A stretch of 64,000 nt of DNA. Origin: Arcanobacterium canis. Lineage in GTDB: Bacteria; Actinomycetota; Actinomycetes; Actinomycetales; Actinomycetaceae. Shown here piece by piece: positions 34,252 through 44,290 of this stretch. Under the pieces are notes generated by a model. That model was not told the origin of the DNA. It made no database searches and saw only the letters and a list, made by a program, of their open reading frames with translations. The stretch is taken from assembly GCF_029625435.1 (NCBI RefSeq), contig NZ_CP121208.1, positions 930,001-994,000 of the forward strand. The letters run 5' to 3'. Both the position numbers and the translations under genes were made by a program. Every line of letters starts with the position of its first letter. Positions within the stretch are counted from its first letter, which is position 1.

Positions 34252-34997
34252 GCAGCGAAGTTTTCCACAACCTTTTCAATAACGCTGAGATCGGGATTCA
34301 CTCCGGTGAGGATCCGTTGCGCATCTTCAATTTGTCGAGCAAGAATTGCCCCGTACGTAACGGCGCCTCCTTCACCAGCAGCGACACGGATGACAGGTAC
34401 CCCACAGTGCTGTATCTGCGCACTCACATTCTGCGGGATCATGCCGCAGATCATGAGTGAATCGAATTCACCAAGACGACCGATCAGTGCATCGAAACGC
34501 ACGGCAGACACATCAAGGCCTAAACGGTGTGCCGCTGATATTGCTGAACCTGGCCCTGCCGAATTAAGAGGTGCAAGGAAAATTGAGCGCGCTTTGAGCT
34601 CTACCGCACTAGCGAGTGCGCTCGCTGCAAGTTCTCGACCACCGAGGATCGCTGTGGTGCCGAGTTCGACGCTTGCAGCACGAGTTGCACGCACAATTCC
34701 GGAGGTGAGCGAGTGGCAACCGATTGCCATACGTGCGTTGCCCGTCGGTTGGAACGCCACCACAGACCGAACCGACGTCTCTTTCGCGAGGCCGTCGTCA
34801 AGATCAGTCACGCCTGCGACGGCGGCACATAAGCTCGGATGAAACTCGATACCGACGACGTCGTCAGGTGCGTGTCGGATGATATCGGCAACCTCGAGAG
34901 CTGAGGCATCTCGTCCGGTCGCCTCAACTCCCGTCGCCCGATGCGCCGCGATGACACAGTGGCGCCATCGCGACGGGCCAACGACCTCAATTCTCAC
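34248..34997 (-). CDS. AroE-family protein lacking the catalytic residues
   Basis: A 249-aa protein in the aroE position between mltG and aroC. The C-terminal Gly-Glu-Gly-Gly-Ala-Val-Thr-Tyr-Gly-Ala-Ile-Leu-Ala-Arg-Gln-Ile and the central Thr-Thr-Ala-Ile-Leu-Gly-Gly-Arg-Glu-Leu-Ala align with shikimate dehydrogenase. However, the Asn-Val-Thr-x-Pro-x-Lys motif with the catalytic Lys is absent, and the Gly-x-Asn-Thr-Asp motif reads Gly-Cys-His-Ser-Leu-Thr, losing the catalytic Asp. The N-terminal Ser-x-Ser shikimate contact is also not seen. The frame is intact and tightly coupled (four-base overlaps both sides), so it is maintained. Probably not an active shikimate dehydrogenase. Confidence 0.75.
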   Translation of the reverse strand: MRIEVVGPSRWRHCVIAAHRATGVEATGRDASALEVADIIRHAPDDVVGIEFHPSLCAAVAGVTDLDDGLAKETSVRSVVAFQPTGNARMAIGCHSLTSGIVRATRAASVELGTTAILGGRELAASALASAVELKARSIFLAPLNSAGPGSAISAAHRLGLDVSAVRFDALIGRLGEFDSLMICGMIPQNVSAQIQHCGVPVIRVAAGEGGAVTYGAILARQIEDAQRILTGVNPDLSVIEKVVENFAA

Positions 34998-36121
34998 TTC
35001 TTATCCTGCGGGTGATCTTCAAGCCACTTGCGGAATTGGGCAACGTTCGCATTGTGTTCATCGAGATTATCGGCGAACTTTGTCTCCCCCGTATTGAGAT
35101 CAACCGTGACGAAGAACAGCCACTTTCCTGCTGGAGGATTGATCGAATCACGAATAACTTCCATCGACGGATTCGAAATCGGAGCAGGTGGGAGGCCCTT
35201 ATGACGATAGGTGTTGTACGGGTTGTCGTTCTTCAGATCGGCAGCCGTCGGGACACCACCACTCTTACCCACACCGTACAGAACAGTTGAGTCCATCTGA
35301 AGCAGCCCGTGAGAGACTGACTTGTCCTCAAGTCGGTTGAGAATGACACGAGCAACCTGACCGCGATATTTTTCAAAGCTGACTTCGCGTTCAACGATCG
35401 AAGCGATAATGAGTTGACGTTGCCACTGATCCTGGGAAATCCCTAACTTCTCAAGCTCACTAATACGCCGTTCGACCATCTTCTTGAGCGCCTGAGCGGG
35501 AGTTGTCCCCGGGTCAAAATTATATGTCGCAGGTGAGAGCCAACCTTCAATATTGCCCTTGGCAACACCAGGAAGACCAATCGCTGCAGAATCCTTCGAC
35601 GCAGCGACGATGTCCTCAAGCGGAATTTGCATGACGTTCGCCATGCGTTCAAATACGTGACGGGCAGTAAATCCTTCGACGACTGTCACGCCCGCATTCG
35701 CTTTCGCTGCTGGATCGAGAAGACGAGCAACTGCGCTCGCTCCCGACATTTGCTTACGCATTGTGTAGGACCCAGGCTGAATTTGTGCCGCGCGAGGAGA
35801 CTCTTTGAAGGCTGCAACGAAAGAGGCAGCTGACTTCACGACGCCTTTTTCCTGGAGAATCTTTCCCATCGCTGTACCAGTGGCCCCCTCGGGAATCGTG
35901 ACAACGATTTCACCTGTACCTTCACCGGTATAATCCGAAACGGATGATGACGTCAAGGCATGCTTCACCCACGGCACCACAGCGAAGCCAACCCCGGTGA
36001 CGAGCATCGCGGTGACGAACAGAGCGATCGCTGTCTTGATCTTGCGCCGACGACGAGCACGTTCCCGACGTCGCCCGGCCCCTGGCGAGTGGGCAGAGTC
36101 CGCACCGAAGAATTCAGACAT
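34994..36121 (-). CDS. mltG: Endolytic murein transglycosylase MltG
   Basis: A 375-aa membrane-anchored enzyme that cleaves nascent peptidoglycan strands. It has a basic cytoplasmic N-terminus (Arg-Arg-Arg-Glu-Arg-Ala-Arg-Arg-Arg-Arg-Lys), one membrane helix (about 35-55), a LysM-like region and the YceG domain with Ala-Ser-Ile-Val-Glu-Arg-Glu (catalytic Glu), Leu-Gln-Met-Asp-Ser-Thr-Val, Tyr-Asn-Thr-Tyr and Gly-Leu-Pro-Pro-Ala-Pro-Ile-Ser-Asn-Pro. I use the ATG at 36121 after GAAAGGACC. It overlaps ruvX by eight bases, as is usual for this pair. Confidence 0.94.
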   Translation of the reverse strand: MSEFFGADSAHSPGAGRRRERARRRRKIKTAIALFVTAMLVTGVGFAVVPWVKHALTSSSVSDYTGEGTGEIVVTIPEGATGTAMGKILQEKGVVKSAASFVAAFKESPRAAQIQPGSYTMRKQMSGASAVARLLDPAAKANAGVTVVEGFTARHVFERMANVMQIPLEDIVAASKDSAAIGLPGVAKGNIEGWLSPATYNFDPGTTPAQALKKMVERRISELEKLGISQDQWQRQLIIASIVEREVSFEKYRGQVARVILNRLEDKSVSHGLLQMDSTVLYGVGKSGGVPTAADLKNDNPYNTYRHKGLPPAPISNPSMEVIRDSINPPAGKWLFFVTVDLNTGETKFADNLDEHNANVAQFRKWLEDHPQDKK

Positions 36122-36584
36122 CGTTGGTCCTTTCAATCAATTCACCGGGTTCGCGCCCTGTGTTCTTTTCAAATTGCAGTGCCGACTCAAGAATAATGAC
36201 TGCCGCGACTTGGTCAACAACTGCGCGATGAGAAATCTCAGCTCTCCCGGCCTCATGGAGCTGGCGATGCGCCGTAACGGTACTCATCCGTTCGTCCACG
36301 AGGCGAATGGGCACGTCCACACGTTTGGCCAAACGTCGTGCCCATCGACGGCATTCCTTAGCAGATTTCCCTTCAGTTCCATCCATATTCAGAGCAAGTC
36401 CGACCACTACTTCAATAGCGTCGAAATCGTTGACCCAGCGCGCAACTTGACCGAGATCGTTTTTTCCTCTAGCTAACGTAGCGAGAGGAGTTGCGAGGAT
36501 CCCGGCCGAGTCGCACTTGGCCACGCCAACGCGTGCCATACCGACGTCGACCGAGATCCTTACTCCCCGACGGAACTCAGGCAA
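36114..36584 (-). CDS. ruvX: Putative Holliday junction resolvase RuvX (YqgF)
   Basis: About 156 aa of RNase H-like nuclease involved in 16S rRNA 5'-end processing and possibly junction resolution. Conserved parts: Ser-Val-Asp-Val-Gly-x-x-Arg-Val-Gly-Val-Ala, Val-Val-Gly-Leu-Ala-Leu-Asn-Met-Asp-Gly-Thr-Glu-Gly, Asp-Glu-Arg-Met-Ser-Thr and Asp-Gln-Val-Ala-Ala. The start is uncertain: the frame stays open 42 codons into alaS, but a TTG overlapping the alaS end by eight bases gives the expected length. No strong ribosome site is visible, so coupling to alaS is likely. Confidence 0.9.
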   Translation of the reverse strand: MPEFRRGVRISVDVGMARVGVAKCDSAGILATPLATLARGKNDLGQVARWVNDFDAIEVVVGLALNMDGTEGKSAKECRRWARRLAKRVDVPIRLVDERMSTVTAHRQLHEAGRAEISHRAVVDQVAAVIILESALQFEKNTGREPGELIERTNDV

Positions 36585-39240
36585 GTGCGCCCCGAATCGT
36601 CTCGAGCGCTGCGTCAATCTTGGAGATATCCGTGCCACCACCCTGAGCAAGGTCAGGGCGACCGCCACCGCCGCCACCGAGAGTCTTGGCGGCAAGCGAT
36701 ACGAGAGCACCAGCCTTCACACCGTTCTTCTGAGCTGCGTCGTTGACCGCAACAACTACCGAGGGACGTCCGTTCGCTACGCCAATAAGAGCAACGACGC
36801 CTGCCTCAGAGCCGAAGCGTGTACGAAGATCGGTAGCTGCAGTACGAACTTCGTCCGCCGACGCCACATCACCAATTGTGGCAACCACAGCATCGACGCT
36901 ACCAATACGAATGCGCGACGCGAAAAGCGACTCGAATGTGGATGCGAGCTTGTCGTATCGAAGTGCCGCGATTTGCTTCTCAGCTTCCTTCAAACGATTG
37001 AGGAGCGAATCGATATGCTCAGGAAGTTCCTCAGGGCGAACTTTCGTCAGGGACGCAAGGTGGGAAACCATAGCGCGCTCACGAGCTCCTTGAGCGTAGG
37101 CCCCTGGGCCGACAAGAGCCTCGATACGGCGAACGCCCGAACCAATGGACGACTCTCCGAGCACTGAGACAAGACCAATATTGCCTGTTTCAGGAACGTG
37201 CGTTCCTGCACACAGTTCACGCGACCAATCGCCACCAATGGAGACAACACGAACTTCTTTTCCGTACTTCTCTCCGAACAATGCCATTGCACCCGACTTC
37301 TTGGCATCATCCAGGCTCATGATCTGATCCGTGACAGCAAGATTTTCTTGCAATCGCTGGTTCGTACGCTCCTCAATTTCGTGCATCGTCGCTGTCGGAA
37401 CAGACTCTCCGTGGCGGAAGTCGAAACGAAGACGTGACGGTGAATTCTCAGAACCTGCCTGGGTCGCTTGGTCACCAAGGTACTCGTGGAGCACCTTGTG
37501 AACCATATGCGTTGCGGTGTGAGCACGCGCAATTTCTTCACGACGCTGAATGTCGATCTGAGAGAATACCGAATCGTTGAGCGCAATAGAACCTTCTGTG
37601 AGGGTACCGCGATGGACGAAAAGCCCCTTCACCGGCATCTGCACGTCATCGACTTCGAACATGCCGCCGCCGGCTACAGAAATCGTTCCATGATCGGCGA
37701 GCTGTCCACCTTGCTCAGCCCAGAACGGCGTCTGATCAAGGATGATATCGACTTCGGCTGGTGCTTCAGCAGCAGGAACAGGCTGGCCATCCTTCAAGAG
37801 TGCGACAACTTTGCCATCTGCAGAATAATCCGTGTACCCAAGGAAGTGAGTATTTGCGCCTTCTTTCGCCTGGATCTCATGGTAGACAGTGGCATCCACA
37901 TGGCCGGTCTTCTTTGCGCGTGCATCGGCACGAGCACGGTCCTTCTGTTCTTGCATGAGAGCACGGAATTCACCTTCGTCAACCTTGACACCTTTTTCAC
38001 CGGCCATCTCAAGCGTGAGATCAATTGGGAAACCGTAGGTATCATGCAGCGTAAAGGCGTCCGAACCTGACAGCGGAACGCCTGCTTTGGACGCCTTCGC
38101 GACGGCGGCATCGAAAATTTGTGTGCCCTGATTGAGAGTACGGCGGAATGCGTCTTCTTCGCCGTATGCAACCCGAGAAATACGATCAAATTCTGCCTCA
38201 AGTACAGGATAGGACTCTTTCATCGCGTCCTTCGACGCTGTGAGGAGAACAGGAAGTGCCACATCATCATAACCCAGAAGACGAACTGAACGGACAGAGC
38301 GGCGGATCAGACGACGAAGCACGTAGCCACGGCCGTCATTTCCTGGAGTGACACCGTCGGCAATCAGCATCAGTGCCGAGCGCACGTGGTCAGCAATGAC
38401 ACGCATCTGAACGTCGTCCTCAGAGTTGTCGCCGTACTTCTTACCGGTCAGTTTCTCTGTTGCCTCGATGACCGGGTAAACCTGGTCGGTTTCGTACATG
38501 TTTGGCTTATCTTGCAAGACAAATGCAAGGCGCTCTAAGCCTGCACCCGTATCGATTGCCGTTTGGTCAAGATCTCCGAGAAGTGGGAAGTCCTTTCCTT
38601 CGCCTTCACCGCGTAGGAACTGGTCAAACACAAGATTCCAGATTTCCAAGTAGCGATCACCGCCCGGATCAACAGTGCCGCCAACAGCTTCGGGGCCGTA
38701 AGCTGGGCCACGGTCGTAGTGGATCTCTGCACACGGACCTGCCGGACCAGGCTGACCCGTGGACCAGAAGATTTCTTCACGCTTGAGCTTGACGATGTGC
38801 TTCGGATCAACGCCAACCTTGACGAGCTCGTTGAATGCGACATCATCTTCTTCCCAGATGGTGACCCACAAGCGATCAATTTCTAGACCATAACCACCCT
38901 CTTCAATAGATGATGTGAGCAGACCAAAAGCCAGATCAATAGCGCCTTCTTTAAAGTAATCACCGAAGGAAAAATTGCCACACATCTGGAAAAAGGTGCC
39001 GTGACGGGTTGTATGACCGACGTTTTCGATGTCGTTCGTACGAATACATTTCTGTACTGATGCCACACGTGGGTAGGGGGCTTTCTCCGTGCCGATAATG
39101 TAGGGAATGAACGGCACCATTCCTGCGATCGTGAAAAGGATCGACGGATCTGGTGAAACAAGCGAGATCGAATCTTCGATCTTGTGGTTGTGCTTGTCGA
39201 AGTACTCAAGCCAACGACGGCGGATTTCAGCTGTACGCAT
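36577..39240 (-). CDS. alaS: Alanine-tRNA ligase
   Basis: An 887-aa class II synthetase with aminoacylation domain (Arg-Arg-Trp-Leu-Glu-Tyr-Phe near the start, Arg-His-Gly-Thr-Phe-Phe-Gln-Met), an editing domain with His-Thr-Ala-Thr-His and Cys-Ala-Gly-Thr-His-Val zinc residues that removes Ser/Gly mischarging, and a C-terminal oligomerisation/C-Ala domain with a Gly-rich Gly-Gly-Gly-Gly-Gly-Gly-Arg-Pro-Asp. AAGGAAGAGA precedes the ATG. It lies eight bases after the DUF948 gene and overlaps ruvX. Confidence 0.97.
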   Translation of the reverse strand: MRTAEIRRRWLEYFDKHNHKIEDSISLVSPDPSILFTIAGMVPFIPYIIGTEKAPYPRVASVQKCIRTNDIENVGHTTRHGTFFQMCGNFSFGDYFKEGAIDLAFGLLTSSIEEGGYGLEIDRLWVTIWEEDDVAFNELVKVGVDPKHIVKLKREEIFWSTGQPGPAGPCAEIHYDRGPAYGPEAVGGTVDPGGDRYLEIWNLVFDQFLRGEGEGKDFPLLGDLDQTAIDTGAGLERLAFVLQDKPNMYETDQVYPVIEATEKLTGKKYGDNSEDDVQMRVIADHVRSALMLIADGVTPGNDGRGYVLRRLIRRSVRSVRLLGYDDVALPVLLTASKDAMKESYPVLEAEFDRISRVAYGEEDAFRRTLNQGTQIFDAAVAKASKAGVPLSGSDAFTLHDTYGFPIDLTLEMAGEKGVKVDEGEFRALMQEQKDRARADARAKKTGHVDATVYHEIQAKEGANTHFLGYTDYSADGKVVALLKDGQPVPAAEAPAEVDIILDQTPFWAEQGGQLADHGTISVAGGGMFEVDDVQMPVKGLFVHRGTLTEGSIALNDSVFSQIDIQRREEIARAHTATHMVHKVLHEYLGDQATQAGSENSPSRLRFDFRHGESVPTATMHEIEERTNQRLQENLAVTDQIMSLDDAKKSGAMALFGEKYGKEVRVVSIGGDWSRELCAGTHVPETGNIGLVSVLGESSIGSGVRRIEALVGPGAYAQGARERAMVSHLASLTKVRPEELPEHIDSLLNRLKEAEKQIAALRYDKLASTFESLFASRIRIGSVDAVVATIGDVASADEVRTAATDLRTRFGSEAGVVALIGVANGRPSVVVAVNDAAQKNGVKAGALVSLAAKTLGGGGGGRPDLAQGGGTDISKIDAALETIRGALA

Positions 39241-39248
39241 TCTCTTCC

Positions 39249-39620
39249 TTAGTTTTCCTGATTCTCTTCACGGTGAGAGAAAGTAGTTTTCACTTTCGCG
39301 GCTCCCTTTCGTAGAGCGACAAAAGGCGCTCCGACGGTGGAGGTCACGAGAGTAGTCATCGCGGAAATATCTTCTGTGGTTCGGGCAGCTGCTGCGGTGA
39401 TCTGATCCAAGCGAGCCACCTGACTATTCGCGCCAGCAACTGTCTGAGCTGCTTCGTCAATCGCTGGCAGGGTGTGCTCCGTGAGTTCACGCAGTGATTC
39501 AGCGAGTCGATCAAGCACACCAGAGAGCTTGTTCAGCGGCCGAATCATGAAATACACGAGAGCCAAAAAGGCAAGCGCTGCAATAAGCGCCGCGATCTGT
39601 CCGAGAGTCACAGGTTCCAT
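39249..39620 (-). CDS. DUF948 membrane-anchored protein
   Basis: A 123-aa protein with an N-terminal membrane helix (about residues 6-27: Gln-Ile-Ala-Ala-Leu-Ile-Ala-Ala-Leu-Ala-Phe-Leu) and a helical cytoplasmic or external tail of heptad character. It matches DUF948, a family of unknown function regularly found between rpsD and alaS in actinobacteria. I use the ATG at 39620; a TTG 27 bases upstream would put the start inside the rpsD terminator hairpin. Confidence 0.85.
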   Translation of the reverse strand: MEPVTLGQIAALIAALAFLALVYFMIRPLNKLSGVLDRLAESLRELTEHTLPAIDEAAQTVAGANSQVARLDQITAAAARTTEDISAMTTLVTSTVGAPFVALRKGAAKVKTTFSHREENQEN

Positions 39621-39644
39621 AGATGGTAGTTTACCTGAATACAG

Positions 39645-39674
39645 CAACGCGCCGCGGTGAGCCGCGGCGCGTTG
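39645..39674 (-). terminator. Hairpin between rpsD and the DUF948 gene
   Basis: A perfect 13-bp, almost pure GC stem CAACGCGCCGCGG / CCGCGGCGCGTTG with a 4-nt loop, 11 bases after the rpsD stop. The following minus-strand sequence is only moderately T-rich, so termination may be partial, letting some rpsD transcription enter the alaS operon. Confidence 0.8.
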
Positions 39675-39685
39675 CGAAGTTATGA

Positions 39686-40309
39686 TCAGCGCGAGTAGTG
39701 CTCGACGACCATCTGGATCTCGCAGGTAACCGGGATTTCCGGACGCAGCGGGAGACGGACGAACTCGAAACGCAGCTTCTCGAGGTCAACCTTGATGTAC
39801 TCAGGAGCAGCTGGCAGAACGTCAGCATGTTGACCCTGAGCAGCGGCAAGGAACATCGGCGAAGTCTGCGACTTCGGCTTTACCTGAACAACCTGACCAG
39901 GCTTGACGCGGAACGACGGGCGATCAACGTGCTTGCCGTCAACGAGGATGTGGCCATGAACCACAATCTGACGAGCCTGGGCGATCGTACGAGCGAAACC
40001 GGCGCGAAGAACGAGGGCGTCAAGACGCGATTCAAGAAGAGCCATCAGGTTCTCACCCGACATACCTTCCATCTTGCGAGCTTCGTTCCAGATCTTACGG
40101 AGCTGAGCTTCGCGAATGCCGTACTGAGCACGAAGACGCTGCTTCTCCTTCAAACGGATCGAGTAATCGGAATCCTTGACGCGGCCACGGCCATGCTCAC
40201 CTGGACGGTAGGGGCGGCGCTGCATGTAGCGCTCAGCCTTGGGGGTCAGAGCAATGCCGAGGGCACGGGACATACGCACAGACTTGCGTGCGCGGTTCTT
40301 CGAAGACAT
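39686..40309 (-). CDS. rpsD: 30S ribosomal protein S4
   Basis: A 207-aa primary 16S rRNA-binding protein. It has the S4 N-terminal region ([10 protein letters not shown], [11 protein letters not shown]) and the S4 RNA-binding domain (Leu-Glu-Ser-Arg-Leu-Asp, Val-Asn/His-Gly-His-Ile-x-Val-Asp-Gly-Lys). No zinc-binding cysteines, so it is the zinc-free form. It is the stand-alone rpsD found upstream of alaS in many actinobacteria rather than in an alpha operon. CAGGAGAAAC precedes the ATG. Confidence 0.97.
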   Translation of the reverse strand: MSSKNRARKSVRMSRALGIALTPKAERYMQRRPYRPGEHGRGRVKDSDYSIRLKEKQRLRAQYGIREAQLRKIWNEARKMEGMSGENLMALLESRLDALVLRAGFARTIAQARQIVVHGHILVDGKHVDRPSFRVKPGQVVQVKPKSQTSPMFLAAAQGQHADVLPAAPEYIKVDLEKLRFEFVRLPLRPEIPVTCEIQMVVEHYSR

Positions 40310-40420
40310 GTTTCTCCTGTCGACTTATTGGCACGTTTCACCGGATTTCGGGGAAAACGCGGGGCCAACCACAATGGCTAAGACCCCAGGTGTTGCACGC
40401 GCAACCCGATAACTATAGCA
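40310..40420 (-). promoter_or_regulatory. rpsD promoter and structured leader
   Basis: An extended -10 TGC-TATAGT (plus strand 40412-40420) overlaps the end of rarA; no good -35 is seen. The leader of about 100 nt contains GTTGCGCGTGCAAC and GGGGTC...GGCCCC hairpins followed by further GC-rich sequence before the ribosome site. This could be an S4-binding autoregulatory leader, as is common for ribosomal protein genes (inference). Confidence 0.5.
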
Positions 40421-41755
40421 CTATCTGTTTAAAATATGCTGGATCTTCGCCATTCGCGCCGTGATTTGCGCCTCGAAGCCTCGCTCTAGCGGCTCGTAAT
40501 AAACAGTCCCTCTCAGTTCATCTGGAAGATACTGTTGCGCTGCGACACCACTGGGCAGGTCATGCGGGTAGATATAGTTCACGTTGTCACCCGTCTGCGC
40601 AGCAGCAATCTTTGATGCCTTGACACTTTGGTCACGCAAATGCACCGGAACCTGCCCAATTTTTCCAGCCCGAACATCGGCGATTGCCTTGTTAATCGCA
40701 AGATATGCACGGTTCGATTTCGGCGCTGTTGCCAGATGAACTACAGCCTCAGCAAGAATAATTCGTGCCTCTGGCATACCCACGAGAGCCACCGATTGCG
40801 CTGCCGCAGTTGCCGTTTGAAGCGCTGAAGGATCGGCCATCCCAATATCTTCCGCCGCCGAGATCATTAAGCGCCGGGCTACAAATCTCGGATCTTCACC
40901 AGCCTCAAGCATACGGGCGAGGTAGTGCATTGCCGCGTCCACGTCCGATCCCCGTATCGACTTAATAAAAGCCGAAATAACGTCATAGTGTTGATCACCA
41001 TCGCGATCGTAACGCACGGCATAAACGTCAACTGCCGCTTCGACGTCGGCGAGAGTCACATGCGCTCCCCCGCCGCTTGCAGCCGCCTCAAGAATCGTCA
41101 GCGACCTGCGCCCATCAGCTCCCGCAAGCCGAATGATCGCGTCACGAGCATCGGCGTCAAGCGTGACGCGGCCGGACAAGCCTCGTTCGTCCACAAGCGC
41201 CCGATCGATCAGTACGCCGACGTCGTCGGAACCAAGCGGATGGAGCGTGAGTAAAAGGGAACGCGAGAGCAACGGTGAGATAACAGAAAAGGATGGGTTC
41301 TGTGTGGTTGCTGCAATGAGAACAACCCAAAGATTTTCGACTGCCGGCAACAGGGCATCCTGCTGCGTTTTGGAAAACCGATGAACTTCATCGACAAACA
41401 GGACAGTCTCTTGCCCATCGGTCATCAAGCGGCGCTTCGCGTCTTCAATCACGTTGCGCACATCCTTCACACCGGCAGAGACAGCGGAGATCTCTACAAA
41501 ACGCCGATTGCCTGCTCGAGCGACGAGATAAGCAAGGGTGGTCTTCCCGATCCCAGGCGGACCCCATAAAAATACTGAAGACGCGGCTGACGCATCACCT
41601 TTGATCATCCGTGTCAGTGGCTGGCCAGGACCGAGTAAATGTTTCTGTCCAACCACCTCATCGATTGTCCGTGGACGCATTCGCACCGCGAGAGGCGCAT
41701 GTGAATGATCAGGCGTCCCGACGTCGTTAACTGTTGCACTTTCAAAAAGATCCAC
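40421..41755 (-). CDS. rarA: Replication-associated recombination protein A (AAA+ ATPase)
   Basis: A 444-aa AAA+ protein of the MgsA/RarA/WRNIP1 family acting at stalled replication forks. It has Ala-Val-Arg-Met-Arg-Pro-Arg-Thr, Walker A Gly-Pro-Pro-Gly-Ile-Gly-Lys-Thr, Walker B Leu-Phe-Val-Asp-Glu-Val-His, sensor 1 Ala-Ala-Thr-Thr-Gln-Asn-Pro and the tetramerisation domain Ala-x-x-Tyr-Leu-Ala-Arg-Met-Leu-Glu-Ala-Gly-Glu-Asp. The GTG giving the canonical Met-Asp-Leu-Phe-Glu start is chosen; the frame is open 87 codons further upstream into the divergent exporter gene but without similarity. Confidence 0.94.
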   Translation of the reverse strand: MDLFESATVNDVGTPDHSHAPLAVRMRPRTIDEVVGQKHLLGPGQPLTRMIKGDASAASSVFLWGPPGIGKTTLAYLVARAGNRRFVEISAVSAGVKDVRNVIEDAKRRLMTDGQETVLFVDEVHRFSKTQQDALLPAVENLWVVLIAATTQNPSFSVISPLLSRSLLLTLHPLGSDDVGVLIDRALVDERGLSGRVTLDADARDAIIRLAGADGRRSLTILEAAASGGGAHVTLADVEAAVDVYAVRYDRDGDQHYDVISAFIKSIRGSDVDAAMHYLARMLEAGEDPRFVARRLMISAAEDIGMADPSALQTATAAAQSVALVGMPEARIILAEAVVHLATAPKSNRAYLAINKAIADVRAGKIGQVPVHLRDQSVKASKIAAAQTGDNVNYIYPHDLPSGVAAQQYLPDELRGTVYYEPLERGFEAQITARMAKIQHILNR

Positions 41756-41873
41756 ACACCCATCGTAGGGGTTTCCCACGTTCAACATCAGCTGGAACCA
41801 CGGCATTTGCGAGACTCGTTCGCCCTCAAGAAAATCGCTATTGTCTTTGCCGACGCAGTGCCACGATAGAAGT

Positions 41874-44267
41874 ATGTTCACAGGTATCGCTCGGGTTGTT
41901 GGTCGATTCCCTCGATCAATGGTGGCAGCGTGGGCCGCCTTTGTGGCTCTCGCATTACTCGCCGCAATGTGGGGTTTTGGTGCTGGTGGACTTTTTACGC
42001 GAATGGCAACCACCAAATCGCTTGTTCCTGGTTCTCAGTCCGACATCGTCGCTCAAGCAACAAACACAGAATCTGAGCATCGCGTGCTCGTCTCCGTCAC
42101 CGGAACAACCGCGCAAGAATCGCGCGAAGCGTTGACTCAATTGCGCAACGGCGTCGAGCCACACGGCCAAGTGACGGACCCGCTTATTGTCGCTGAGAAA
42201 TTCGCTCATGCGAAGATTGATCAGCGCAATCAGGCGATCACTCAGGCGCTATCGAAAAATGCTCGGGCGATTGAAGCGGCAAAAGCTCAGGCAGTAGCAG
42301 CTGCTCAACCTCAGCTCTCCAAACTTTCACCACCTGAACGCGAACGCTTTCTTGCCTCAATTTCTACCCGAGCAGAATCGGCGGCGAAGAAAAACATCGC
42401 TGACCAAGCGGGCACGATTGCTGATGAAAAAATTGCCCAGTTGCACGATCCGAGTGTTGATTTGATCAGTGCAGATGGATACGCCGTCGTCATCACTTAC
42501 AACGGTCCTGATGATGAATCACGGGTGCTCGACGCGATCAACACATTTGGTCGCACAATTGCTCCAGCTCATGCCCATGCTGTCTCTGCGCACCTATTTG
42601 AACATGCGGTGCTCGGACAGGTGACGCAGGATCTCGTGACTGGCGAAGCAATCGGATTGCCAACAGCACTCGTCTTACTCATTGTCATCTTTGGTGGCCT
42701 ACTTGCCGCTGGATTACCGCTGGTGACCGCAATAGTGTCAATCGTGATCGGCATGGGTGAGGTGTGGGGCCTGACGTTCGCCACCACAGTGGATTCCTAC
42801 ATCGTAAATGTTTTGTCCATTATCGGCCTCGCGCTCTCAATCGACTACGGACTGTTGATGGTCTCACGTTTCCGAGAAGAAGTCGCTCAGGAATTAGATC
42901 GCGAAGGATATTCGCTCACCACTGGTGATCTGCCCGACGATGTTCGTCGTCTTGTCCGCACTTGCGTCACCGCCATGATCACGACTTCTGGGCGGACAAT
43001 CGCCTACTCTGCGCTGACTATTATCGTCTCCATCGCTGGTTTACTCACAATGGCACCCCCGATGATCAAGATGATTGGTGCCGGGGCTATGCTTGTCACT
43101 TTCGTCGCGGTGGCGTCAGCGTTGACACTCCTGCCAGCATTGATCGTTCTCCTTGGTCAGCGACTCATTCGTCCATCGATTCTGACTCGCATCCCTCATT
43201 TCGGCAAACTTGTGAAGGGCGCTGGTGATCGCACAAGTGATCACGGATTCTTCTCCCGCATTGCAGCGAAAGTCCACGCCCACCCGTGGCCAGTATTATG
43301 TTCAACAGTCACATTACTCATCATCGCAGCCTTGCCAATTGCCTCCCTTCAGATGCGTTCCTCTTTCATCGAAAACGTTCCCAAAGATTCCTCCGTTATC
43401 GCTGGTTATCAGGATATCCAGGACCGATATCCGCTCCTGCGCACACCCGAGGCAACGATCCTCTTTCCCCGCGGCGACAAGGCACCAACACAACAGCTCG
43501 CAGAGGTAAACGGAGTCACGCATATTAGCGCACCCCGTCAACTCGGTCATCGACAAGCAGTTGACGTTTACGTCAACGCAGCGGATCCTGTCGGTACGAA
43601 AGTGACCGACGTCGTAGCCGCCTTGCGTTCGACGTTCCCACACGCCGACGTCGGTGGCGCGGCAGCAATGCAAGCAGACTTCAATGCAGCTGTGCTCAGT
43701 GCAGCGCCAGGGGCAATCGCCATTATGGTTGTCTCAGTGGTGATTTTGCTGTTCTTAATGACAGGTTCATTTATCGCACCGCTCAAAGCACTCATTATTA
43801 ATTCGTTCTCCTTGATCGCGGGAATGGGAATCACCGTGTCGCTCTTTGAGCACGGGTTGTTGGGGCTACCTGTCGTTGGCGGACTTCAGACGTTCGTTGT
43901 GGCGTTGGGCTTCGCCTTCGGATTTGGGCTGGCGATGGATTACGAAGTCTTTTTGCTCGCGCGCGTGAAAGAGATGTGGGATAAGGGCCACTCAAATGAC
44001 CGAGCCGTGGAACTCGGACTTCAACATTCGGGGCGCATCATTACGTCTGCTGCAGCAATTATTATTGCGGTCTTCGTCGGTTTTACTTTTGCTGACATGC
44101 TTGCAATCAAGCAAATCGGAGTAGCCCTGGCTATCATTGTTCTTCTCGACGCAACAGTCGTCCGTTTACTGCTTGTCCCAGCATTGATGACTCTCATGGG
44201 CGATTGGAACTGGTGGGCGCCACGATGGGCGAAAAAGTTCTATGAAAAATTCCGTCTCGCGGGCTAA
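41874..44267 (+). CDS. MMPL/RND-superfamily membrane exporter
   Basis: A 797-aa membrane protein with two repeats, each an extracytoplasmic loop plus a block of about five to six helices. The proton-relay signatures are [15 protein letters not shown] and [14 protein letters not shown]. It resembles MmpL/YdfJ/ActII-3 transporters of lipids or hydrophobic compounds; the substrate is unknown. The ATG at 41874, after AGAAG, gives a proper first helix. It stands alone, divergent from rarA, with its terminator overlapping its own last codons. Confidence 0.9.
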   Translation: MFTGIARVVGRFPRSMVAAWAAFVALALLAAMWGFGAGGLFTRMATTKSLVPGSQSDIVAQATNTESEHRVLVSVTGTTAQESREALTQLRNGVEPHGQVTDPLIVAEKFAHAKIDQRNQAITQALSKNARAIEAAKAQAVAAAQPQLSKLSPPERERFLASISTRAESAAKKNIADQAGTIADEKIAQLHDPSVDLISADGYAVVITYNGPDDESRVLDAINTFGRTIAPAHAHAVSAHLFEHAVLGQVTQDLVTGEAIGLPTALVLLIVIFGGLLAAGLPLVTAIVSIVIGMGEVWGLTFATTVDSYIVNVLSIIGLALSIDYGLLMVSRFREEVAQELDREGYSLTTGDLPDDVRRLVRTCVTAMITTSGRTIAYSALTIIVSIAGLLTMAPPMIKMIGAGAMLVTFVAVASALTLLPALIVLLGQRLIRPSILTRIPHFGKLVKGAGDRTSDHGFFSRIAAKVHAHPWPVLCSTVTLLIIAALPIASLQMRSSFIENVPKDSSVIAGYQDIQDRYPLLRTPEATILFPRGDKAPTQQLAEVNGVTHISAPRQLGHRQAVDVYVNAADPVGTKVTDVVAALRSTFPHADVGGAAAMQADFNAAVLSAAPGAIAIMVVSVVILLFLMTGSFIAPLKALIINSFSLIAGMGITVSLFEHGLLGLPVVGGLQTFVVALGFAFGFGLAMDYEVFLLARVKEMWDKGHSNDRAVELGLQHSGRIITSAAAIIIAVFVGFTFADMLAIKQIGVALAIIVLLDATVVRLLLVPALMTLMGDWNWWAPRWAKKFYEKFRLAG

Positions 44268-44284
44268 ATGCCACGCGAGACGGA
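44251..44284. terminator. Bidirectional terminator overlapping the end of the MMPL gene
   Basis: TCCGTCTCGCG / CGCGAGACGGA is a perfect 11-bp stem whose left arm is the last MMPL codons and whose loop contains the stop codon. On the minus strand it is followed by ATTTTTC, so it is a proper terminator for the convergent GNAT gene; for the MMPL transcript it lacks a T-run. Confidence 0.85.
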
Positions 44285-44290
44285 AGAGTG

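Noticed and set aside
41756-42016. N-terminal extension of rarA
   Set aside because: The frame is open 87 codons upstream into the divergent exporter gene, but the family N-terminus Met-Asp-Leu-Phe-Glu begins at the GTG chosen, and the extension shows no domain.
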